29,436 nucleotides of DNA, from contig CAYUPI010000066.1 of assembly GCA_964446585.1 (NCBI GenBank), forward strand, positions 1 through 29,436, written 5' to 3'. Source of the DNA: CAYUPI01 sp964446585. GTDB lineage: Bacteria > Verrucomicrobiota > Verrucomicrobiia > Limisphaerales > UBA8199. The notes below the pieces were generated by a model. The model ran no database searches. It worked only from the letters and a program-made list of their open reading frames with translations, and was not told where the DNA came from. The stretch's first letter is position 1, and every line of letters begins with the position of its first letter. The position numbers were made by a program, and so were the translations under genes. Positions 17,781-24,066 of the stretch are shown piece by piece.

Positions 17781-18887
17781 CTAATCGCGCCTTGCCGCCT
17801 TAACTCGCCGGCTGCCACGCCCACGCGGCTTCAAAACGGCGGAACCGGAAGGAATTGAGGGAAAGCTGGGTAGATCATGACCCCTGTGGTTGGGGGGAGG
17901 CAAGTACGCATGATGCCGTTTAGTCAGGTCCAGAGGACGCCAAGTTAGAACCGCGCCGACCATAGCTGGGGCACTGCTCTGGAGGATTTGTAGGGGGCTT
18001 TGCCATTCTTTGCCGCGGTTAGGGCGGACCAGGTTGAAGTAGTACCAGTAGGTGGTGACCTTGGCCCAGAAGTCAGCCAGGCCACTGAAGGTTTCTCGGT
18101 CGAAGAACTCATCTTCGACGAGGCGGTGGACGGTTTCGACGTCGCTCTGCCAGGTAAAGCGCTTGGGTGGGATGTAACGGTGGTCCGAACCCAGAGCGCG
18201 TACCGTGGAGGGCAAGCCTTGCTCTTGTTTGTTTTCCAGAAACTCCGAGCCATTATCGGTCTGCCAGACCAAGCCGCCCAGATCGACTCCGTGGCCGGCC
18301 AGGTGAACGGAGAGCTGTTCGGCCAGGAAGGTGGCGTAGGATTTGGACAGTTCGTCGGCGTAACCGGCGAAGCAGGCGCCGGAGACCGGCTCGCGGGCGG
18401 TATATTGAAAACGAGGCAGTTTGAGCCGCGTCATGGGCAGCCAATAGTGGGGAATATCCTGCAGGTATTTGGTATCGGTGGAGAGCTGCCCGAAGAGTTT
18501 CCAGTGGCGTTTGACCGAGCGGAGCTGCTTTTTAGTGATGTGCTTCTTTTTGCGGGGGCGTGCCAGTTGATGCTGACGCAGGACTCGGGCAATGGCGTTA
18601 TGACTGCAGGACAAAGCGAACTCATGTTGAAGCCGCTCGGCACCGAAGCCGGTTTGTTGGCGCAGTTTGACGATCTGGCCTTCCAAGCCGGAGGTGATTT
18701 GGTGAGGGCAGTGATGAGGGCGTCGGCTCTGTTCGGCCAAAGAGGAAGGCTTGCCGGGTTGGTAGCGGCGGAGCCATTTGCGGGCGGTGTTGCGGGAGCA
18801 GCCGAACTCCCGCGCCGCGGCTTTGAGGCCATGGGTGCGGGCGAAGGCGACCAATTTCTGATGCAACCAGTGTCGCTCGGTACGCAT
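17781..18887 (-). CDS. IS481-family DDE transposase
   Basis: Transposase of about 368 residues. An N-terminal helix-turn-helix segment (LKAAAREFGCSRNTARKWLRRY) precedes an rve-type integrase core with catalytic Asp in LSTDTKYL, Asp in WQTDNGSEF and Glu in the QSDVETVHRLVEDEFF region. The ATG at 18887 is preferred; the frame is open to 19070, but that part crosses a hairpin and looks non-coding. The native stop is not inside the element: the frame runs through the left inverted repeat (IS end at 17858) and about 25 residues into host DNA, ending at 17781. The core seems intact, so the element may be active. Confidence 0.85.
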   Translation of the reverse strand: MRTERHWLHQKLVAFARTHGLKAAAREFGCSRNTARKWLRRYQPGKPSSLAEQSRRPHHCPHQITSGLEGQIVKLRQQTGFGAERLQHEFALSCSHNAIARVLRQHQLARPRKKKHITKKQLRSVKRHWKLFGQLSTDTKYLQDIPHYWLPMTRLKLPRFQYTAREPVSGACFAGYADELSKSYATFLAEQLSVHLAGHGVDLGGLVWQTDNGSEFLENKQEQGLPSTVRALGSDHRYIPPKRFTWQSDVETVHRLVEDEFFDRETFSGLADFWAKVTTYWYYFNLVRPNRGKEWQSPLQILQSSAPAMVGAVLTWRPLDLTKRHHAYLPPPNHRGHDLPSFPSIPSGSAVLKPRGRGSRRVKAARRD

Positions 18888-19159
18888 GCGATAGAGCTCA
18901 AAATAGGTGCTGTGCACCCGGGCAAGATGGCAGGTTTGGGTCGGGGGCCGTTCGGCCCTCAGCTGCGGCGGCCCAGGGTGCCCCTCGCTGCGCTCGGCGG
19001 GGAGGCTTGCGAGCTGGAGGCTTAGAGCCCAAGCCTCCCCGCCCCGAGGCCGCCGGTCTTCGGACCTCACTGAGCAGTCTCAAGAGCTGCTGCTTGCGTC
19101 GAGTGCTCAACACTTTGATTTTCACAATCGGGGGGTCACGATCTACCCAGCCTTTCCCA
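17858..19159 (-). mobile_element. IS481-family insertion sequence with 15-bp target duplication
   Basis: The element spans about 1302 bp. Terminal inverted repeats: 17859-17884 (GGGAAAGCTGGGTAGATCAT then GACCCC) against 19132-19158, which reads inverted as GGGAAAGGCTGGGTAGATCG then TGACCCC, differing by one inserted G and one substitution. It is flanked by AACCGGAAGGAATTG at 17843-17857 and 19160-19174, a perfect 15-bp direct repeat at the upper end of the range known for IS481. It encodes one transposase. The right end lies 56 nt before the DJ-1/PfpI start codon, so the insertion probably separated that gene from its promoter. The left flank to gspE (17583-17842) has no supported gene. Confidence 0.85.
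18996..19043. repeat. 14-bp perfect hairpin upstream of the IS481 transposase
   Basis: GGCGGGGAGGCTTG (18996-19009) pairs exactly with CAAGCCTCCCCGCC (19030-19043) around a 20-nt loop. It is inside the element, between the right end and the transposase start, where a stable structure could lower read-in transcription or translation. Confidence 0.7.
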
Positions 19160-19214
19160 AACCGGAAGGAATTGCCGTTTGACTTCCACCCCCACGTCCC
19201 GCCAGAGTTCTACA

Positions 19215-19753
19215 ATGACCTCCGAGACCCAAAAAAACAATTCTCCGGCACCTGCGGAGCGCTCAGTAAATGCGGCCTCAAAAAGTGCATGCGGTCCCAA
19301 AAAAGTAATTTCCTATCAATTGCTTGCTATTATTGGACTCTGTAGCATCCAACCGTATTGCTTTGCACAGCAATCCGCCCAACCCCCTCCAGCCCTGAAG
19401 AAGCTCGGAATTCTGATCTTCCCGGGAGTTGAAGTTATCGACTTCACCGGGCCGTATGAAGTGCTCTTCCAGGGAAGATCGAAGGGAAAGCGGATCTTCG
19501 ATGTAGTGACCATAGGCCTTGGGCCAGAAATGATCAAGACGAGCCCACCGTGGGGCGGGCTGAAGATAACCCCGGACTTTTCCATAGACAACGCGCCGAA
19601 GCTCGACATTCTCTTGATTCCAGGGGGCGAGATCGGGAATGTGGACAAGAATGAAAAGGCGATGGCGTGGATCGCAAAGACGGTGGAACAGGCAGAGTGC
19701 GTCGTGAGCGTTTGCAATGGCGCTTTCGTGCTGGCCAAAGGAGGACACCTAAG
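19215..19753 (+). pseudogene. DJ-1/PfpI-family protein, N-terminal part (interrupted by IS1380)
   Basis: The first 179 codons of an exported DJ-1/PfpI (ThiJ) family gene. A hydrophobic segment (VISYQLLAIIGLCSIQPYCFA, about residues 33-53) looks like a signal peptide, followed by KKLGILIFPGVEVIDFTGPYEV (around residue 65), IPGGEIGN and the nucleophile-elbow motif SVCNGAFVLAKGGHL with the family Cys. The ATG at 19215 is preferred over a TTG at 19179. Coding is cut after GGHL by an IS1380 element, in whose end the frame stops (19781). The C-terminal half resumes at 21248. The sequence is otherwise undecayed, so the insertion looks recent. Confidence 0.88.
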
Positions 19754-21242
19754 CCGGAACGATTCAGTTGATTTCACATAATTAACCTAGGTTTTGCTGT
19801 TCATGCTTGGAGATTTCCAACTGCATTGCAGTTGGGCAAAGCTGTTAATTTCTCCAATATTTCACGCCACCAGCTTCGGTGATCCTCCTGCCGCACCGCT
19901 AGTTTCAAAGTGGGTTTGCCTCGCGCCCAACTCCATACCGCTGCCCTTCCAAACAACCTCCACCTCAAGGTATTTAACTCACACTTTTCCAACTGCCCCA
20001 GCCGCCTTTGCAACAGCACACAAAGGTTATAGGCGGCAATGGCCAAGTGATGCATCGCTTCTGTTCCCCAGAACTTTTGCACACACAATCGCGGAATCCC
20101 GAATTGCTGGCCAAGTTCGCGGACACGGTTTTCCAAGTCGGCACGCCCTTGATACCGTCGCCATACATTCAAGCCATCCACCGTCGGCGCCAGGTTGGTA
20201 ATCAGCGCCTGGAAACGGTAGCCTTCCAGATCCAAGAGCATTTTACCCCCGGCCTCGGGACGCTGCTCAATCCGTTGACGTACTACGATCAAACGCCGAC
20301 CCGGCTGTTCGCACTCCAGCTCCTGTACCTCCAAGCCCTCCACTTCAGTCCCTTTCCACTCCTGGTCATCATGCCGACAGAGCGATTGGACCTTCTGAGT
20401 TAAGCGGGCGGAAAAAATATACTTCAATTTCAGTGCCTCACAGGCTTGTTGGACGCTGTTATCACCAAACCCGGCGTCACCCCGAACCAGTTTCAAATGG
20501 ATATGTTTAGGCAATCGATTGACCGTCTGGCGTAAGAACTCACCCGCTCCGTTTACACAGGGGCTATTGCCGCTGCGCAACCAGTAATTGGCTACCAGTT
20601 TAGCTTGTGCCAACCCGGCAATCAGCGGTCGATGGCACGGTTTTAATCCACGTTTTGTATACCCTACTGCCACACCCTCCTGGTGACCGTCCTCGTGTAA
20701 CAACGCCCATGAGTCCAAGTCTAATGTGTACCCGGATTGGAGCGACGGTAACCCTTGGACCGCTTGCCGGTATAGTTTACTTAAATCGTTGCAACTCTCC
20801 TGGCTAAAGGCTTCAAAGAACCGACTCAAAGTCGACTGACTGGCCACAGCCTCAATCCCCAGCACCTGCGCTATGGCCGGATCGCTCTGCAACCACGCCA
20901 CTCGAGAGAGTTTGTCGGCGCCGCAAAGTATGCCCCCGATATATCCCAAGGCCACATCGGTCGGATCGTAAGCATTGGGACTGGTCGGCGCATGCGGCAA
21001 CACCTCACGCAGTTGCATCCGAAACCGCTTTTGGTGGAGAAAGTGTGACCAGACTATCATTCCTCCATGGGCCGTCAGTCGTTGGTCGGTAAACGAAATC
21101 CGAATGGACGAACTGCCCTCTTTAGTGTCAACATTTAGACGCACCATTTGGTGCGCCTCCGATTGAGGCGTACGAGCCAGGTTTTTTTGCATAAACACAA
21201 GCTCGCCGAATGATGCTTACTTTTTCAATCAAATCGTTCCGG
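19754..21242 (-). mobile_element. IS1380-family insertion sequence with 5-bp target duplication
   Basis: The element spans about 1489 bp, with terminal inverted repeats starting CCGGAACGATT at 19754 and ending AATCGTTCCGG at 21242; the longer imperfect match continues as CAGTTGATT versus TGATTGAAA. CTAAG flanks both sides (19749-19753 and 21243-21247), within the 4-5 bp duplication of IS1380. Removing the element and one CTAAG joins the DJ-1/PfpI halves in frame. The right end supplies ATG codons at 21210 and 21213 in frame with the downstream half. Confidence 0.92.
19801..21192 (-). CDS. IS1380-family DDE transposase
   Basis: Full-length transposase of about 463 residues. The DDE residues are recognisable: Asp in YTLDLDSWALL, Asp in LVRGDAGFGDN and Glu in GRADLENRVRELGQQFG, followed by the MHHLAIAAYNLCVLLQRRLG helix and the usual basic C-terminal domain. 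The ATG at 21192 is used; a GTG two codons upstream (21198) is possible. It fills nearly all of the element and shows no frameshift, so mobility is plausible. Confidence 0.92.
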   Translation of the reverse strand: MQKNLARTPQSEAHQMVRLNVDTKEGSSSIRISFTDQRLTAHGGMIVWSHFLHQKRFRMQLREVLPHAPTSPNAYDPTDVALGYIGGILCGADKLSRVAWLQSDPAIAQVLGIEAVASQSTLSRFFEAFSQESCNDLSKLYRQAVQGLPSLQSGYTLDLDSWALLHEDGHQEGVAVGYTKRGLKPCHRPLIAGLAQAKLVANYWLRSGNSPCVNGAGEFLRQTVNRLPKHIHLKLVRGDAGFGDNSVQQACEALKLKYIFSARLTQKVQSLCRHDDQEWKGTEVEGLEVQELECEQPGRRLIVVRQRIEQRPEAGGKMLLDLEGYRFQALITNLAPTVDGLNVWRRYQGRADLENRVRELGQQFGIPRLCVQKFWGTEAMHHLAIAAYNLCVLLQRRLGQLEKCELNTLRWRLFGRAAVWSWARGKPTLKLAVRQEDHRSWWREILEKLTALPNCNAVGNLQA

Positions 21243-21247
21243 CTAAG

Positions 21248-21827
21248 AGGACAGTCGGTCACTACGTTCTACTGGTTCCTGGAGGATCTCAAGAAGGACG
21301 AGCCATCGTGCATGATCGCATACGATCAGAGGTTTACGGATAACGGCAAGATCATGACTACCGCGGGACTCTCTTCTGGAATCGACGGCGCGTTGCATCT
21401 GATCGAACGTTATGGAAGCCGCTTCGACGCCGAGCAAGCGGCCCTTGGGCTGGAATACAACTGGCAGCCTGACTTGAATTGGTCGCGGGCGGGCCTCGCG
21501 GACAGGCACCTGATCAAGATGCTTGGCGCTACCGGTTTCGACTTCCCTAAAGGCAGCGAGACGGGTTGGACCGTGGTGGAGAACAACGGGACGGTCGAGG
21601 CGTGGACCAAGAGATGGACATTTAACAGCTCTCTAACGAGGCAGGAGCTCATCCCGATCTTCGAGACGCGAATTGCGTTAACCTGGACCAGGACCTCAAC
21701 GAACGGTGAGGCATCAGACTGGTCGTTCAAGGACGAAAAGGGGCGCGCCTGGACAGCAACTCTCAGACTCACAACGCCCAGTAACACGGCGTGGACTGCA
21801 TCCATCAATCTTGCCAAAAGCAAATAG
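21248..21827 (+). pseudogene. DJ-1/PfpI-family protein, C-terminal part (interrupted by IS1380)
   Basis: Continuation of the split gene. After one CTAAG copy the frame reads HLRGQSVTTFYWFLEDL, then the family C-terminal block DQRFTDNGKIMTTAGLSSGIDGALHLI and LGLEYNWQPD. About 100 further residues, starting near GWTVVENNG, form an extra C-terminal domain of beta-rich, Trp-containing sequence. The rejoined gene would encode about 372 residues. In the present state this half has no native start, but an IS-supplied ATG (21210) could drive a truncated product without the catalytic Cys. It ends 50 nt before the second DJ-1/PfpI gene. Confidence 0.88.
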
Positions 21828-21877
21828 GGCGCATCGAAGATGCCCGAAGCGAGCGTAAGTCCAGGAAGGGCTCCATA

Positions 21878-22585
21878 ATGCACCGACGTGAATTCATTTC
21901 TTCAACTTTGGCGCTTGGGTTAGGATTGCCCATTGGCGCTGCAGCTAACGATGAGCAACCATCTGGGACCAAGGCGATCGCCGAAGGGGGACCTCTCACG
22001 CCCCCCAAAGGCAAACCTATTCAGGTAGCCATAGCAGTTTCTGAAAGGAACACGTGGATCGACTTCGTCGGACCAGAGGCGGTGTTCCAGACCTTCCGGT
22101 ACGACCCGGTGGAGAAGAGGCACAAGCCCCTATTTAAGACCTTCTTTGTCGGCGAGAAGCTTGAACCTATGGGGCACCTAATTCCTGAATGCACGTTTGC
22201 GACCGCTCCTCCGGCACAAATCGTGCTTGTTGGCGCACAAAAGGGGTCGCCAGCACTGATTGATTGGCTTCGCAAGGTTGGCGGTAATACCGATATCACG
22301 ATGTCAGTTTGCACGGGCGCGTATCACCTGGCGGAAGCCGGACTCTTGAACGGTCAACGAGCCACAAGCCACCATGAATCCATTCCAGACCTTAAGGAGA
22401 AATATCCAAAAGTAAAATGGATCAGCGGAATGAGATTTGTTGAAGGAAAGAAGATTTCGACCGGCGGGGGACTCACCGCCGGCATTGACCTCGCACTCCG
22501 CGTGACCGAGCGATACTTCGGCAGAGAATGGGCGATAAGCGTTGCGGATCATCTGGAATATCAAGGAAAGGGTTGGATGGTATGA
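21878..22585 (+). CDS. Exported DJ-1/PfpI-family protein (intact paralogue)
   Basis: A 235-residue protein of the class I glutamine amidotransferase-like DJ-1/PfpI superfamily. The N-terminus MHRREFISSTLALGLGLPIG has a twin-arginine-type signal (RREFI plus hydrophobic stretch), so Tat export is likely. Family features: IDFVGPEAVFQTFRYDP, ECTFATAPPAQIVLVGAQKG, the nucleophile Cys in SVCTGAYHLAEAGLLNG, ATSHHESIPDL and STGGGLTAGIDLALRVTERY. The ATG at 21878 has a good GGAAGGG ribosome site about eight bases upstream, unlike most genes here. It is probably in an operon with the split DJ-1/PfpI gene 50 nt upstream, so its expression may now depend on readout from the IS. Substrate unknown. Confidence 0.88.
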   Translation: MHRREFISSTLALGLGLPIGAAANDEQPSGTKAIAEGGPLTPPKGKPIQVAIAVSERNTWIDFVGPEAVFQTFRYDPVEKRHKPLFKTFFVGEKLEPMGHLIPECTFATAPPAQIVLVGAQKGSPALIDWLRKVGGNTDITMSVCTGAYHLAEAGLLNGQRATSHHESIPDLKEKYPKVKWISGMRFVEGKKISTGGGLTAGIDLALRVTERYFGREWAISVADHLEYQGKGWMV

Positions 22586-22938
22586 GAGGCCGCATTGGAT
22601 AGGAGCAACCGGTCTAATGCGAAGACCGGGGCGGCTCGTGTCACCGCGGGCTCTCGATACAAAAGACTCATCTTCGCAAATCAGAAATCATAACCCATAA
22701 TTCATAAATCTTCTTTGCAGGTTCACGGCTCAGATTTTCGGTGTGACGGGACCAGGTTGAGATTTGATGCGCAGCGCGGATTTGCGGCGCTCACCACCCG
22801 GGAGGTGCGACTTCCACACCTGCCCCGCCGACTTGTCTCGCCTTAGCTTCTGAGCGACGGCGGAAGCTGCCGAGCGAAGGCGGGTCGTCCTTACTGACGG
22901 CCTTGAAATTCGCCGATGCTCACCGGAACCCTCCGCAG
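22586..22938. other. Intergenic region with degenerate repeats
   Basis: This 353-nt stretch has no supported gene. It includes an A/T-rich run of CATAA-like words (about 22683-22712) that resembles text at 23526-23560, and a long imperfect palindrome around 22825-22890 (CGCCTTAGCTTC against GAGCGAAGGCGGG). Confidence 0.45.
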
Positions 22939-23212
22939 CTAAAGCTGCGCCGTATAATCGCGCGCGTGGTGAAGCACTCGAAAAACGATCACGTCGCTCC
23001 TTCTGGTTTGATAAAAGATTTTGTAAGGAAAGCGCTCAATTAAGATCCGGCGGAAGCCCTTGTAGAGCATCCGATAACGTTCGGGATGTTGCTCCAAGCG
23101 TGTAAACGCTTCGGCGATCATCGCCCAGTCCGGGTCACTGTCTGTTGTACCACTTTCGCGCCTCGTCGATATCTTCTTCGGCGGCGACCCGTATCAGGAC
23201 GCGCCACGTCAC
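22939..23212 (-). pseudogene. ParE/RelE-family toxin gene, broken
   Basis: The N-terminal part starts at GTG 23212 (TWRVLIRVAAEEDIDEARKWYNRQ) and hits an in-frame TGA at 23137-23135. Reading past it gives PGLGDD, the expected ParE consensus, and then the homology shifts frame to MIAEAFTRLEQHPERYRML, running to the normal end (VFRVLHHARDYTAQL) at 22939. Both a nonsense codon and a frameshift separate the halves, so the ribosome-inhibiting or gyrase-type toxin is inactive. The GTG start overlaps the antitoxin TGA (GTGA), as in a coupled toxin-antitoxin operon. Confidence 0.8.
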
Positions 23213-23442
23213 AGAGCGGGTTTGGCCCTCAGCCGCTGAAGCACTTCGCGCCACGGCGTACCTGGATTGCCATCTCGCTCGAATTCCGCCAGGGCATTAT
23301 CCAGTATCCTTTTTTCGGCGGCACCTGGTCCTGAACCTCGGATGATTTCCTCCTCCTGAAGTTCACAAAGCCTGCGGAGGACCTGATCTCGCTCCTCGCT
23401 GCCCAGGTTCGGAAGTTCCGCAAGAATATCGGCTTTACTCAT
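23209..23442 (-). CDS. Antitoxin (addiction-module component) of the broken ParE pair
   Basis: A 77-residue acidic helical protein (MSKADILAELPNLGSEERDQ at the N-terminus, PGTPWREVLQRLRAK at the C-terminus), of the type often found immediately upstream of ParE-like toxins in Verrucomicrobiota and Planctomycetota. The ATG at 23442 is supported by the coding pattern. The stop overlaps the start of the toxin pseudogene by three to four bases. The antitoxin seems intact although its toxin is dead, so it would be an orphan that could still neutralise related toxins. Confidence 0.7.
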   Translation of the reverse strand: MSKADILAELPNLGSEERDQVLRRLCELQEEEIIRGSGPGAAEKRILDNALAEFERDGNPGTPWREVLQRLRAKPAL

Positions 23443-23625
23443 GCGACAAATTTAGCGCCCCGAGCCTCCAAGGGCAAGCTGCACCGACAGAGGCAGCCTT
23501 TGATACCTCCTCGTGCCGCACAATCGAAAACGAATCATAAACCATCAATCCAAAATCATAAATTCGGTGCCAGTTCCCCATTCCGCATTTGGACCGTTCT
23601 GCACTCCACATTCGCATTCGCGTCC

Positions 23626-23910
23626 GTTGGTGGTTCAGACAAACCTTACCTCAAAGTCCATGTAGCCTCGACCGGCGCTGATTCGGCTGTAGTGGAGTTG
23701 CCCTTCGACCGGTTTTATCTCGAAGAACACACTGCGCCCGCGGCAGAGCAAGCATATCGGCAAAGTAATCGCCGCGGCCAAACCAATGCCACGACCTACG
23801 CGCTGGTACGAATCCGCCGCGGCTCCGGCGTAATCGAGAATGTTTTTGTTGATGGCAAGCCCATTCGGGATGTTGCCCGGGAGCAAAGTGTTGCCAAGCC
23901 CTCGTTCTGA
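23626..23910 (+). pseudogene. 5'-truncated GDYXXLXY-like protein remnant
   Basis: The segment DKPYLKVHVASTG...PFDRFYLEEHTAPAAE...RRGQTNATTYALVRIRRGSGVIENVFVDGKPIRDV resembles the C-terminal half of GDYXXLXY-domain proteins, which are membrane-associated and usually paired with a DUF2157/DUF4401 membrane gene. No GDY/LRY N-terminal motif or signal segment is present upstream. The open frame extends back to a TTG at 23500, but those residues come from A/T-rich intergenic repeat-like text. I treat it as a truncated remnant; the family assignment is from memory of the motif pattern. Confidence 0.5.
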
Positions 23911-23964
23911 CCGGTTCATTCCGCGCCGGATTTCCGCTGTGTCGCCATAGGCTCGCTTAGCAAG

Positions 23965-23986
23965 TCCGGTCAGTGTCCGGTCAGTG
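23965..23986. repeat. Perfect 11-bp tandem repeat upstream of the SIR2-STAND gene
   Basis: TCCGGTCAGTG occurs twice in direct contact (23965-23975, 23976-23986). It lies just upstream of a TTGACA (23997-24002) that could be a -35 element, though only a poor -10 (CAAACT, three of six matches) follows. Adjacent direct repeats at this position fit an operator, but that is inference. Confidence 0.5.
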
Positions 23987-24026
23987 CCGACTCCTCTTGA
24001 CAGAGCCGCCTTACACGACAAACTGC

Positions 24027-24065
24027 CGGGGTTCGCCGAGCGGCCTAGGCCGCCGCGAAACCCCG
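24027..24065 (+). promoter_or_regulatory. Strong hairpin ending one base before the SIR2-STAND start codon
   Basis: CGGGGTTCGC (24027-24036) pairs with GCGAAACCCCG (24055-24065) with one bulged base. The centre contains the perfect palindrome CGGCCTAGGCCG (24041-24052). The ATG is at 24067 and no ribosome site is visible. A stem of this strength should hinder ribosome loading, so translation may be kept low or be conditional. It has no U-run. Confidence 0.6.
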
Positions 24066-24066
24066 A

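Noticed and set aside
18000..19025. Plus-strand open frame of 341 residues opposite the IS481 transposase
   Set aside because: It is the antisense shadow of the transposase, with low-complexity Gly/Ala-rich sequence and no family features.
23635..24021. Minus-strand open frame of 128 residues across the GDYXXLXY-like remnant
   Set aside because: It covers intergenic repeats and is antisense to the remnant; no recognisable family.
24027..24065. Intrinsic terminator or integron attC site upstream of the SIR2-STAND gene
   Set aside because: There is no U-run, and the conserved attC core motifs (RYYYAAC/GTTRRRY) and an integrase are absent.
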